Below, piece by piece: positions 46,564 to 55,089 of a stretch of 64,000 bases of DNA (positions are counted from its first letter, which is position 1; every line of letters begins with the position of its first letter). The position numbers and the translations under genes were made by a program. This stretch comes from Nonomuraea guangzhouensis (GTDB lineage: Bacteria > Actinomycetota > Actinomycetes > Streptosporangiales > Streptosporangiaceae), in assembly GCF_019396345.1 (NCBI RefSeq), contig NZ_JAHKRM010000027.1:1-64000 (forward strand), in the 5' to 3' direction. The notes under the pieces are model-generated. The model was given only the letters and a program-made list of their open reading frames with translations. It was not told the DNA's origin and searched no databases.

Positions 46564-48006
46564 TCAGGAGTCCTTTCCGTTGCCGATCGGCCGGAAGTCG
46601 CGGGCCGACCAGATCGCGTGCGAGACCGCCTCGGGATCGGCCACGTCCGACGGCTCCACATCGAACAGGTGCGTGATCCCGATCCCCGCCTCATAGCGCG
46701 GCCAGCCCGGATCGCCCGTGCCGGCGAAGCGCGTCCAGGCCGTACGGAACTGCTCCGACAGCCCCTCCAGATCCGGCGAGCCCCCGGCCATCATCGTCGC
46801 GATCGGCCCCGACGTCGTACCGAACGTGAGCGGCACGTCCAGCCCGTGGCAGGCCCCCAGCACCGGGTCGGGGGCCCAGGTCAGCTCATAGGTGTACGTC
46901 GGCCCGGTGTGCGCGTCGGCCAGCAGCACGCTGGGCATCCTGAAGATCCAGTCCGACATCAGCCGGATGTACAGCTCCTCGTCCGTCACCCCCGGCAGCC
47001 CGGCCCGGTAGGCGGCGTCGGCCCCGCCGGGGGCGAGCGTCTTCAGCGCGCCCTCCAGGTCCCATTCCCCGTTCATCGCGTGGAAGGTCCGGTATTCGTC
47101 CCGATTGAAGCCCACGATCAGTTCGACGTCGCGGCTCGCCCCGCCCGCCAGCACCTCCCACGGCGTCCCGGGCAGCACCTCCCCGTCGACCACCGGCGCG
47201 AACGGCATCGCCGAATACGCCATCGCCCCCCAGAGCTCGGCATTGCCGCGCATCTCCTCGTTCGCGACCGCGCTCGCCGCCGCCGTCAGCTCCTCGGGCG
47301 TCTTGTCGTATGGCGAGCCGCCCCCGAGCCTGCGCATGATCGACTCGGTGACGCGGGCCGCGTACTCGGGGGAGAAGAACATCCCCGGTACGCTCTGCGC
47401 GATCCCCCGCCTGAACAGCCCCTCGGCCTGCGGCATCGCCAGCAGTGCCGCCACCGATCCGCCGCCCGCCGACTCGCCGAAGATCGTGACGTTGTCCGGG
47501 TCGCCGCCGAACACCGCGATGTTCTCCCGCACCCATCGCAGCGCCGCCACCTGGTCGAGCAGCGCCCGGTTCGCCGGAGCGCCGTCGATGTGGCCGAAGC
47601 CCTCCATGCCGACCCGGTAGTTGAACGTGACGACCACCACGCCGTCTCGGGCCAGCCGCGCCCCGTCGTAGTCCGGCCAGTCGGCCGAGCCCAGCCAGTA
47701 GGCGCCGCCGTAGATCCACACCAGCACCGGCAGCCCGGAACCCCCGAGCTCGGGCGTCCAGACGTTGACGGTGAGGATGTCCAGCCCGTCGGCCGAGCTC
47801 CATGGCGCCTGCCCGGGGAACATCACGGGCTGTGGCGGGCGCGGGCCGTACGAGGTGGCCTCGAAGGTGCCTTCCCATGGGTCCGGGGGCACCGGCGCGG
47901 CGAACCGACGCTCGCCGAACGGGCTCTTCGCGAACGGGATGCCCTTGAAGACCGCGACACCGCCGTCATCGAGACCGCTGATCTCGCCGGATGAGATCGT
48001 CGTCAT
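46564..48006 (-). CDS. Carboxylesterase type B family protein
   Basis: The 480 residues carry DILTVNVWTPE and VLVWIYGGAYWLGS (oxyanion hole), NYRVGMEGFGHI, then WVRENIAVFGGDPDNVTIFGESAGGGS with the nucleophilic Ser, and the acid/His part GLDVPLTFG. This is the standard order of type B carboxylesterases/para-nitrobenzyl esterases. No signal peptide is seen, so it is intracellular. ATG at 48006 follows GGAGGG by 4-5 bases, better than the ATG at 48018. Substrate: carboxyl esters, unspecified. Confidence 0.92.
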   Translation of the reverse strand: MTTISSGEISGLDDGGVAVFKGIPFAKSPFGERRFAAPVPPDPWEGTFEATSYGPRPPQPVMFPGQAPWSSADGLDILTVNVWTPELGGSGLPVLVWIYGGAYWLGSADWPDYDGARLARDGVVVVTFNYRVGMEGFGHIDGAPANRALLDQVAALRWVRENIAVFGGDPDNVTIFGESAGGGSVAALLAMPQAEGLFRRGIAQSVPGMFFSPEYAARVTESIMRRLGGGSPYDKTPEELTAAASAVANEEMRGNAELWGAMAYSAMPFAPVVDGEVLPGTPWEVLAGGASRDVELIVGFNRDEYRTFHAMNGEWDLEGALKTLAPGGADAAYRAGLPGVTDEELYIRLMSDWIFRMPSVLLADAHTGPTYTYELTWAPDPVLGACHGLDVPLTFGTTSGPIATMMAGGSPDLEGLSEQFRTAWTRFAGTGDPGWPRYEAGIGITHLFDVEPSDVADPEAVSHAIWSARDFRPIGNGKDS

Positions 48007-48306
48007 TGTGCCCTCCATTGCGATTGATCTTCAGCGCGCTGTCTGGTGAGGAATGCTCGCGGGTGCCACGGATGGGGTGCCAGTCCACCATGCGTTCAGC
48101 AGGATCAGATTAAGCGCGATGGCGGTGACGCCGGTCATTCCGACGCCAGCGCCGGTTCTTCTGGCGACGGACCTGGATCTCCGCGCGCGGGAATCGACCG
48201 CATGGCCAGGCACCCTTTGAGGAAGATCGCCCGCGCTGGCCCCAGGGTTGGTCGATTATCGATATGCACCAGATCTTCGCTCAAGCTGGAAGAGACGGGA
48301 GTTTCG
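48007..48306. other. Gene-free interval
   Basis: These 300 bases separate the divergent carboxylesterase and small membrane-protein genes. No convincing conserved frame was found; a minus-strand frame at 48031-48213 encodes one hydrophobic stretch (GVTAIALNLILLNAWW) but has no ribosome-binding site and could be a gene remnant. Promoters for both flanking genes should lie here. Confidence 0.35.
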
Positions 48307-48585
48307 ATGGGGCAAAGGATGCCGATGCTGCTGGGGTTGCTCGGCCTAAGCATGGTCGCCCTGGCGCTGGGGCTCTATCTCGGCCGATGTAACAGCTTCG
48401 GGCTCTTCCCGCTTGTGCTGACCGGATACATCGCGGGCGCGGCCCTTCTCGGAGGAGGTCTCATCTTCCGCTACAGACCTGGTGTGGCGATGTCGGTCTT
48501 GGTCCTCCTCGGTGTTGCCGCGCTCGCCTTTCTCGTTGGCTTTCTGGCCTTCGCCGCCTCCTTCGCCCGCTGTTACGAGTTCTGA
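48307..48585 (+). CDS. Small integral membrane protein, 92 aa
   Basis: Three hydrophobic helices are predicted (about 6-26, 33-54, 61-85), separated by GRCNS and a basic RYRPG loop, with a C-terminal CYEF. GGGAG lies 5 bases before the ATG. No known family recognised; no operon partner. The Cys residues near the helix ends might pair. The coding assignment is based on the good ribosome-binding site and consistent hydrophobic pattern. Confidence 0.6.
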   Translation: MGQRMPMLLGLLGLSMVALALGLYLGRCNSFGLFPLVLTGYIAGAALLGGGLIFRYRPGVAMSVLVLLGVAALAFLVGFLAFAASFARCYEF

Positions 48586-48738
48586 TCGCAGGTGACCGCA
48601 CCCGGCATTACGGGGCGTCGAACTCGTGTCGGGTTGCCGTTCCACAAGGTCGGCTCAGGCCGCCATCCCGGCCCCGGGCGGGGGAGCCGCACCCTCGCGA
48701 AGAAACGCCTTTGCCGGTAGGCCAGGCATGCTGTGATC

Positions 48739-49155
48739 ATGCCGGTCATGAGTTGCGTCTTCTGCCGCATCGTCGCCGGCACCGAGCCCTCGCAGACCAT
48801 CCACGAGGACGAGCACGCCATCGCCTTCCTCGACCTCGCTCAGGCCACCAGGGGCCACACGCTGGTCGTCCCGCGAGCGCATCACCGGGACCTGGGGGAG
48901 ATCCCGGCAGAGACGGCGGCACACGTCATGCGGGCCGCGGTCGAGGTGTCTCGGCGGCTCGTCGGCGCGCTCCGGGCTCCTGGCGTCAATCTCTGGCACG
49001 CCAGCGGCGAGACGGCCGGGCAGAGTGTCTTCCACTTCCACCTCCACGTGGTGCCCCGCTTCGAGCCGACCGACCTCACATCGCCGTGGACGGAGGCCGA
49101 GCACCCGGTCGAGTCCCTCAAGGAGTTGGCCGAGGAGATCAGGGCCTGGCGCTGA
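48739..49155 (+). CDS. HIT family protein
   Basis: The 138 residues contain CVFCRIVAG (first half of the zinc/N-terminal motif), IAFLDLAQATRGHTLVVPRAHH and the histidine triad HFHLHVVPRF, typical of Hint-branch nucleotide hydrolases that cleave AMP-lysine or similar phosphoramidates. Helix residues TAAHVMRAAVEVSRRL match the Hint dimer helix. ATG 48739 or 48748 (MSCVFCR) are both possible; neither has a strong ribosome-binding site. Confidence 0.92.
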   Translation: MPVMSCVFCRIVAGTEPSQTIHEDEHAIAFLDLAQATRGHTLVVPRAHHRDLGEIPAETAAHVMRAAVEVSRRLVGALRAPGVNLWHASGETAGQSVFHFHLHVVPRFEPTDLTSPWTEAEHPVESLKELAEEIRAWR

Positions 49156-49265
49156 CGGCGAGCGCCAGGACGGGCTCCGAACACTGCGGGCAGCTTGCCG
49201 TCCCTCCAGGTCCGGCGAATCTTAATAGCTTGCCGCCCCTTCGCCGGGAGCGTTGAAATGTCCCG

Positions 49266-49997
49266 ATGAGCGCGGAAAGTAGCAAGGCGCCGTCGGCTCC
49301 CCGCCTCGCCGGCATCCGGTCCCGCTGGCTCGGTGCCGCGACCGCCGGCCTCCACCACGACCCCGGCGTGGCCGGCGCAGCCCTGGTGGGGTCGCTCGGC
49401 GCGGGCCAGGCCGACGACTGGAGTGACATCGACCTGCTCGTGTTCGTGGACGACGCGCACCTCCACGATTACGCGGTGCCCGGCCGTCTCCCTTCCGGCC
49501 CGGGAACGTTGACGGCGGCCTTCGACGCCCGCCACAACGGTCCGCGCGGCACCAGGGCGCTCGGCCTGCACTATGTCGTCGACGGGCTGCCGCTCTGGGT
49601 CGACTGGCACATCCACCCGATCTCGCGGGCCGGCTGGGCTGCCGGCAGCGCGGTCATCCTCGACCGGCAGGGCTTCGACCGGCTCCCGGCCACCTTCTCC
49701 GAGCTGCTCAGTACCGGCGAATCCGAGCCGCCGACTCCCAAGCAGCCCATCGATCACCAGATCGCGCGGCTGGCGATGGTCCCGATCGCGGGCAAGCGGA
49801 TCGCCCGCCGCTCGCCGGAAACGGCCCGGATGATCGAGTTCCTAGGAGGCCCCTACGCACCCGGCGCCTCCTGGCGGCACCACCTCGCCACGCTGCGCCA
49901 GATGCTGAACGGATTCGCGGTGCTCGGCGGCGGCGTGCCCGACAGCGTCGCCGCCGGGCACGCCTACCTCGACCTCGTGGAGGAGACTCTCGACTGA
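49266..49997 (+). CDS. Nucleotidyltransferase-domain protein
   Basis: The 243 residues have the polymerase-beta nucleotidyltransferase signature ALVGSLGAGQADDWSDIDLLVFV: the GS motif and the DxD metal pair (DIDL). Further on, LWVDWHIHPI supplies the third acidic residue. The C-terminal half is helical. The fold is shared with aminoglycoside nucleotidyltransferases and MNT-type antitoxins, and this protein is longer than MNT antitoxins and has no HEPN partner nearby. Function: nucleotide transfer to an unknown acceptor. Confidence 0.8.
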   Translation: MSAESSKAPSAPRLAGIRSRWLGAATAGLHHDPGVAGAALVGSLGAGQADDWSDIDLLVFVDDAHLHDYAVPGRLPSGPGTLTAAFDARHNGPRGTRALGLHYVVDGLPLWVDWHIHPISRAGWAAGSAVILDRQGFDRLPATFSELLSTGESEPPTPKQPIDHQIARLAMVPIAGKRIARRSPETARMIEFLGGPYAPGASWRHHLATLRQMLNGFAVLGGGVPDSVAAGHAYLDLVEETLD

Positions 49998-50051
49998 CGC
50001 CGTCCTGGCTGCCGAATACGGCCTGAACACGACGAAAGACGCCGGTCCCGG

Positions 50052-51146
50052 TCAGTAGAACTCAACCGTGTCCACGACGTTCACGAGCGGCTGCCCGTCG
50101 AGCAGCCGAGTGGCATTGTCGGCGAACAACTCGACGACAGCCGCCTCCTCATCGGCCGCGAGGGCCGCCGTATGCGGACTGATCAAGACGTTGGGCAACG
50201 CCCAGAGCGGGCTCGTAGGAGGCAACGGCTCGACGTCGAACACATCGAGCGCCGCGAAACCGATCCGCCCGTCCTCCAGCGCCGCGATGAGAGCTGATTC
50301 GTCGACCACGCTGCCGCGGCCCACATTCATGAACGTGACACCGCGTTTGACCCGTGCGAGCAGTCGTTCGTCGACGATCCGTTTCGTGAGATCCGTTCCT
50401 GGTAGCGCGCACACGATCGCATCCATATCGCCGATGACATCAATCGCCTCATCGAGGCTGACGAACCGGTCGACATCCGGGTGCTCGGCGTCGGCGTGGC
50501 GCGAGGTCGCCGTAACATTCATGCCGAGCGCCGAGAGAGATCGGGCAACGGCCTTACCGATTCCGCCGAAGCCGAGAATCAATACCTTTTGCCGGGAGAT
50601 CTGCCGCGACATCCACCGGTCGCCCCAGTGGCGTTGGTTTTTCAGCCGCAACAGCCGGGGCAGGTCTTTGGCGCCACAAAGGATGCCCAGCACCACGAAT
50701 TCGGATAGCGGCGATCCATGTACGCCGGCGGAGGTGGTGAAAACAACTCTTTGGAGGTGCGAAGGGCTCAGTCCGGCTCTTCCGACCTGTTGGCCGCCAC
50801 CGGCTGACGTCGTATGCACCCAGCGAAGACGCGGATTCGCATGCACCGTCCGGGAAAGCGCCGCAGGATCGACGTCGGGGATTCCGAGCAGCGCGTCGGC
50901 CGTATTGAGGAGGGCTTCGAATTCCGCTTGCTGTTCAGGGGTCCGCCGAAATTCAGGGTCGCCGGAGAAGTCCGCCCTGTGACGTATGGGAGGAAGCAAC
51001 GAGGGGTCATTCAGCAGGGTCACGCGCGGTTCGCGGTCAATAATGCGCTGGTACGACTCCTCGTGAAGGGGGTTGGCAACAGCTACTCGAAGGCGTTTCT
51101 GGCCGGGCAAAAGTCGTTCCTCGGTCGGCTGGTCATGACCATTCAT
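50052..51146 (-). CDS. D-isomer-specific 2-hydroxyacid dehydrogenase family protein
   Basis: The 364 residues include the NAD-binding VLILGFGGIGKAVARSL (about 188-204), the catalytic-domain motif FMNVGRGSVVDESALI (Arg of the substrate site), AALDVFDVEPLP (Glu) and LISPHTAAL (catalytic His). NAD-dependent reduction of a 2-keto acid is expected; the family includes phosphoglycerate, glyoxylate and phosphonate dehydrogenases. It begins 8 bases after the GntR stop on the same strand, and is divergent from the sugar importer/GH13 operon, so it may convert a sugar-acid product of that pathway. Confidence 0.9.
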   Translation of the reverse strand: MNGHDQPTEERLLPGQKRLRVAVANPLHEESYQRIIDREPRVTLLNDPSLLPPIRHRADFSGDPEFRRTPEQQAEFEALLNTADALLGIPDVDPAALSRTVHANPRLRWVHTTSAGGGQQVGRAGLSPSHLQRVVFTTSAGVHGSPLSEFVVLGILCGAKDLPRLLRLKNQRHWGDRWMSRQISRQKVLILGFGGIGKAVARSLSALGMNVTATSRHADAEHPDVDRFVSLDEAIDVIGDMDAIVCALPGTDLTKRIVDERLLARVKRGVTFMNVGRGSVVDESALIAALEDGRIGFAALDVFDVEPLPPTSPLWALPNVLISPHTAALAADEEAAVVELFADNATRLLDGQPLVNVVDTVEFY

Positions 51147-51153
51147 TCACAGC

Positions 51154-51870
51154 TCAGCTCTCGACGAAGAGCCGCTGAGCACGTTTCCACGCTTCCACGG
51201 AAGTGTCCATGTGAACCTTCATCGCGTGGTGCGCCTTCTCGGGGTCGCGCTGTTCGACCGCCCGCAGAATCTCCGTGTGCTCCTTCAACGCAAGTGAGAT
51301 CGCGCCAGGAAGATGATCGGTCAACTGGCGCGCGTTCAGAAGAAGGTCACCCACACCCTCGAGCACGTTGCGGAACGCCACATTGTGGCTCGCGACCGCC
51401 AGCGCCGCGTGGAAGGCGACGTCGGCACGGTAGGCGCCATGGCCGTCCCGGTGAGCGCGTTCGTAGTCCTCGAGCGCGAGGGTGATCGCTTCGAGGTCGG
51501 CGGGTGTCGCCTCGGTTGCCGCGCGCTTGGCGATCTCGGTTTCCAGCACGCGCCGCAGTTCGTAGATGTCCCCAACGGCCTCGCCCGCCAGCAATGCCGA
51601 GATGGCCTCAGCCTCGACCGCCTCGTCGACCGGGATGGAGGTCACCCTCGCGCCAACGCGTGGGCGGACGTCGAGGTAGCCCATCGTGACCAGTGACTGG
51701 ACCGCCTCCCGGACGGTGTTGCGGCCCACCCCATAGGCGGCCATGAGTTCCTTCTCGCCCGGGACTTTCGAGCCCGGCGGAAGCTGGCCGCTCTTGATCT
51801 TAAAGAGCAGGTCATCGGCGATCGAGGCCGACAGGTTCCTCCTGGTCGCCTTGACACGAGGTTCGATCAT
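51154..51870 (-). CDS. GntR family regulator, FadR subfamily (FCD domain)
   Basis: The 238 residues have an N-terminal winged HTH (ADDLLFKIKSGQLPPGSKVP, MAAYGVGRNTVREAVQSL) and a C-terminal FCD domain (ELRRVLETEIAKRA, DVAFHAALAVASHN, LKEHTEILRAVEQRDPEKA) whose Asp and His residues bind a metal/acid effector. ATG at 51870 follows GGAG by 9 bases. FCD-type GntR regulators usually sense small organic acids such as uronates or hexonates, which fits the 2-hydroxyacid dehydrogenase cistron. Palindromes upstream mark its likely operators. Confidence 0.92.
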   Translation of the reverse strand: MIEPRVKATRRNLSASIADDLLFKIKSGQLPPGSKVPGEKELMAAYGVGRNTVREAVQSLVTMGYLDVRPRVGARVTSIPVDEAVEAEAISALLAGEAVGDIYELRRVLETEIAKRAATEATPADLEAITLALEDYERAHRDGHGAYRADVAFHAALAVASHNVAFRNVLEGVGDLLLNARQLTDHLPGAISLALKEHTEILRAVEQRDPEKAHHAMKVHMDTSVEAWKRAQRLFVES

Positions 51871-51886
51871 GTGATCTACTCCATTC

Positions 51887-51926
51887 ATCCTACAAATAGG
51901 ATCAATCGGATTCTATCGATAATCCG
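51887..51926. promoter_or_regulatory. Two palindromic operators upstream of gntR and the CUT1 operon
   Basis: ATCCTA (51887-51892) CAAA TAGGAT (51897-51902) and CGGATT (51907-51912) CTATCGAT AATCCG (51921-51926) are two perfect inverted repeats 20-24 bases apart. Both lie in the 128-base gap between the divergent GntR and binding-protein starts, so one repressor dimer at each could control both directions. Confidence 0.6.
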
Positions 51927-51998
51927 GTGCAGCGGCAAATCCCCGGCCTACTCGCTTTGTGGCGCTGCGACGCCCAGAAGCAACCAGAGAAAGCGGCA

Positions 51999-53288
51999 AT
52001 GATGTTGACAGGTGAACGACGTCTCCTCCGTGCCGTCACGGTGATCGGAGCGGTCTCCACATTGGCGGTAGCGCTCACGGCGTGTTCCGGCCCTTCGGAG
52101 TCAGGCGCCACCAGTGCGCCACTCGATCCCGCCCTGGCCAAGTCGGCGAAGGGGAATATTACGGTTTGTGGGCCAACGGACTCGTCCGGTGTGTGGAAGG
52201 CGACGATGGCGGCCTTCAATAAGGCGCACCCGGGGATGTCGGCCAATTACACGGAGTTGGGGGCGGCGGCCGACGACCAGCTTCAGCAGATTACGCAGCG
52301 CATGCAGACGAAGTCGACCCAGTGTGATGTTTTCCGGCTGGATGTGGTGTGGACGGCGCAGCTGGCCGCCCAGGGGTGGCTCGCGGACACGAGTAAAGTC
52401 ATCGCGTCCAAGCTGGACAAACTCATCCCCTCCACTGCCGGCACCCTGCTCTACAAGGGCAAATACTGGGGCGTCCCGTTCTACTCGAACACGGGCCTGC
52501 TCTACTACCGCACCGACAAGACGCAAGCTCCGCAAACCTGGCAGCAGCTCTACTCATACGGTGAGGCGGACCCCAAGAAGGGATTCCTCTACCAGGCATC
52601 GCAGAGCGAGTCGCTCACCGTCAGTTTCCTCGAGCAGCTCTACAGCGCGGGCGGTGAGGTGCTGAACGACAAGGGCGAGGTCGCCATCAACTCGCCGAAG
52701 ACGGTCGAGGTGCTGACGTTCATGCAGAACGGCATCACCAAGGGCGCCGCGCCGAAGACCGTGTTGACCTACGACGAGGACGCCACCCGCCTCGCCTTCG
52801 AGGCCGGCGCCGGCGCGACGATGCGGAATTACCCGTACGCCTACGCCGCCGGTCAGAAGTCGGCCATCGCCGGCAAGTTCGCCGTGATGCCACTCCCCGG
52901 CTGGAAGACGCCAGGCAGTGGCGTCGGCGTGCTCGGTGGCAGCAACGTCGCCGTCAGCACGTTCTCCAAGAACCAGGCGGGCGCCCTCGCGATGATCGAC
53001 TTCATGACCAGTGACCAGTGGCAGGAGCAGATCGCGGTCGGCAACTCGCTCGCTCCCGCCATCGCGGCGGCCTACACCTCCGAGCCGGTCAAGAAGGCCC
53101 TGCCGTTCTCGCAGGAGCTGCTGAAGGCGCTGACGAGCGCGAAGTCCCGGCCGGTGTCACCCGTCTACCCGCAGATCTCGCAGGCGATCTACCAGAACGT
53201 GGGGAAGGTGCTCTCCGGAGAGCTGACTCCGCAGGCGGCGGCACCGCAGATGGCGGACAAGATCGCCAGCGCCCTGAAGACGTTCTGA
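51999..53288 (+). CDS. Extracellular solute-binding lipoprotein, sugar ABC transporter (CUT1)
   Basis: The 429 residues begin with a lipoprotein signal (TVIGAVSTLAVALTAC lipobox). The mature protein shows the MalE-type (family 1) pattern: ITVCGPTDSSGVWKATMAAFN, QCDVFRLDVVWTAQLAAQGW, GVPFYSNTGLLYYRTD, ATMRNYPYAYAAG and ALAMIDFMTSDQWQE. An alpha-glucoside or oligosaccharide ligand is suggested by the GH13 enzyme at the end of the operon. ATG 51999 is preferred; the frame upstream reads non-typical sequence across the operators. Early codons are AT-richer than usual (52150-52260). Confidence 0.9.
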   Translation: MMLTGERRLLRAVTVIGAVSTLAVALTACSGPSESGATSAPLDPALAKSAKGNITVCGPTDSSGVWKATMAAFNKAHPGMSANYTELGAAADDQLQQITQRMQTKSTQCDVFRLDVVWTAQLAAQGWLADTSKVIASKLDKLIPSTAGTLLYKGKYWGVPFYSNTGLLYYRTDKTQAPQTWQQLYSYGEADPKKGFLYQASQSESLTVSFLEQLYSAGGEVLNDKGEVAINSPKTVEVLTFMQNGITKGAAPKTVLTYDEDATRLAFEAGAGATMRNYPYAYAAGQKSAIAGKFAVMPLPGWKTPGSGVGVLGGSNVAVSTFSKNQAGALAMIDFMTSDQWQEQIAVGNSLAPAIAAAYTSEPVKKALPFSQELLKALTSAKSRPVSPVYPQISQAIYQNVGKVLSGELTPQAAAPQMADKIASALKTF

Positions 53289-53293
53289 CAGCT

Positions 53294-54217
53294 ATGCGAT
53301 TCCTCCGATCCTCGAAGCACCTTCCGGTGTCAGATGAGCGGCGCCTCGCCGGGCGGATGGTGGCACCCGCCCTGATCCTCATGGCCGGCGTCGCCGGCTA
53401 TCCCGTGCTCTACGCCATCTGGCTTTCGCTGCACCAGTACAGTGTCATCACCCCTGGGCTCTCGCGGTTCGTCGGCCTGGGCAACTACATCGAACAGCTC
53501 ACCTCGCACGCGTGGTGGGCGGCCGTGGGCAACACCTTCGTCTTCACGTTGATCTCGGTCCCGCTCGAGTTGCTCGCCGGGGTCGGGATGGCGCTCCTGC
53601 TGAACATCGCCTTCCGGTTCAGGCCGCTGCTGCGCAGTATCGTGCTGCTCCCGTACGCGATCCTGACCGTCGTGAGCGCCATCACGTGGCGGACCATCTT
53701 CGACCCGGACCTGGGTCTCGTCTCCACCATGCTCGGCGCCCTCGGCCTCACCGACACCGGTGTGGTCTGGCTGGGTCAGAGCGGATATGCCATGACGGTG
53801 GTGATCCTGGCGGATGTCTGGAAGACCGCGCCCTTCGTCGCACTGCTCGTACTCGCCGGACTCCAGGTCATTCCGGCCGAGTTGCGCGAGGCGTCGCAGC
53901 TCGACGGCGCCGGCGCTCTGCGGCACTTCTGGAACATCACCCTGCCCCTGCTCTGGCCCGCGATCGCGCTGGCGATGATCTTCCGGACCCTCGACGCTCT
54001 GCGTGTCTTCGACCTTCCGTTCGTGCTGACTCGTGGCGCGTACGGCACGGAGACGATGTCCGTCCTGGCCTACCAGACCCTGCGGGGCAACCAGTTGATC
54101 GGTGAAGGGTCCGCGGTGTCGATCCTCACCTTCGCGATCGTCATGCTCGTGTCCTTCCTCTACATCCGCTTCGTCGGCGGCAATATCCGATCGGTCGTCA
54201 AGGGAGGTTCGCGATGA
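53294..54217 (+). CDS. Carbohydrate ABC transporter permease (MalF-type)
   Basis: The 307 residues contain six helices and the EAA-loop ELREASQLDGAGALRHFWNITLPLLWPA that docks with the ATPase. The N-terminus (APALILMAGVAGYPVLYAIWLSL) is typical of CUT1 membrane component 1. It starts 5 bases after the binding-protein stop and its own stop overlaps the next start by ATGA. No ATPase gene is present in the operon, so it must use one encoded elsewhere. Confidence 0.92.
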   Translation: MRFLRSSKHLPVSDERRLAGRMVAPALILMAGVAGYPVLYAIWLSLHQYSVITPGLSRFVGLGNYIEQLTSHAWWAAVGNTFVFTLISVPLELLAGVGMALLLNIAFRFRPLLRSIVLLPYAILTVVSAITWRTIFDPDLGLVSTMLGALGLTDTGVVWLGQSGYAMTVVILADVWKTAPFVALLVLAGLQVIPAELREASQLDGAGALRHFWNITLPLLWPAIALAMIFRTLDALRVFDLPFVLTRGAYGTETMSVLAYQTLRGNQLIGEGSAVSILTFAIVMLVSFLYIRFVGGNIRSVVKGGSR

Positions 54218-55089
54218 CCAACGCGATCACTGGCCAGGGGCCGTCGACCCGGCGGCGGCGACGGCGCGGAGCCGAACACAACCCGCTGGTCTGGTGCGCC
54301 GTCGCCATCGTCATGGTCTTCTCGCTCGTGCCGCTCTACTGGCTCATCAACACGTCGTTGAAGACCGGGCCCGATCTCTCGACGGCGAGTCTCACCCCGC
54401 CGCGCCCGACGCTGGACAATTACCTGGCGGTTCTCGGCGACAGCCGATTCCTGGGCGCGCTGGTCAATTCCATCATCGTGGCGACGACGACCACGATCCT
54501 CGCGCTCACCGTCGCGTCGTTCGCCGCGTATCCTCTCGCGCGGCTCACGATGCGCGGCAAGTTCCTCATCCTGAGCATCGTGCTGTCCGTGACCACGTTC
54601 CCGGGCATCGCGATCGCCGCGCCGATGTTCGCCCTGTGGAACGATCTCGGGCTCTACAACACGCTCGTCGGACTGATCATCCCCTATCTGACGTTCACGC
54701 TGCCGTTGTCGATCTACACCCTCGTGTCCTTCTTCAAAGAGATCCCCGTGGAGCTCGAGGAGGCGGCGTACATCGACGGCACGTCCCCGTTCCTGGCGTA
54801 CTACAAGGTCATTCTCCCGCTGGCCGCGCCCAGCATCGCCACGGTGGGCATCCTCGCGTTCATCTTCGCCTGGAACGAGTTCCTGCTCGCGGCCACGTTG
54901 ACCTACAGTCCCACGGCTCGTACCGTCCCTGTCGCCATCGCGTTCTTCACCGGCGCCAGCGAGTACGAGCAGCCGCTCGGCACGATCAGCGCCGCGTCCG
55001 TGATCATCTCCATCCCGCTCGTCCTCCTGGTCCTGGTCTTCCAGAAGAAGATCGTGTCCGGCCTGACCGCGGGTGCGGTGAAAGGATGA
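54214..55089 (+). CDS. Carbohydrate ABC transporter permease (MalG-type)
   Basis: The 291 residues have six helices after a basic N-terminal tail (TRRRRRRGAEHN). AVAIVMVFSLVPLYWLINTSLKTG is the standard MalG opening, and ELEEAAYIDGTSPFLAYYKVILPLA is the EAA loop. ATGA overlaps on both sides couple it to the first permease and to the GH13 gene. Confidence 0.92.
   Translation: MTNAITGQGPSTRRRRRRGAEHNPLVWCAVAIVMVFSLVPLYWLINTSLKTGPDLSTASLTPPRPTLDNYLAVLGDSRFLGALVNSIIVATTTTILALTVASFAAYPLARLTMRGKFLILSIVLSVTTFPGIAIAAPMFALWNDLGLYNTLVGLIIPYLTFTLPLSIYTLVSFFKEIPVELEEAAYIDGTSPFLAYYKVILPLAAPSIATVGILAFIFAWNEFLLAATLTYSPTARTVPVAIAFFTGASEYEQPLGTISAASVIISIPLVLLVLVFQKKIVSGLTAGAVKG

Noticed and set aside
48031..48213. 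60-codon minus-strand gene with one hydrophobic segment
   Set aside because: No ribosome-binding site, no family match and atypical length; kept only as a possible remnant in the interval description.
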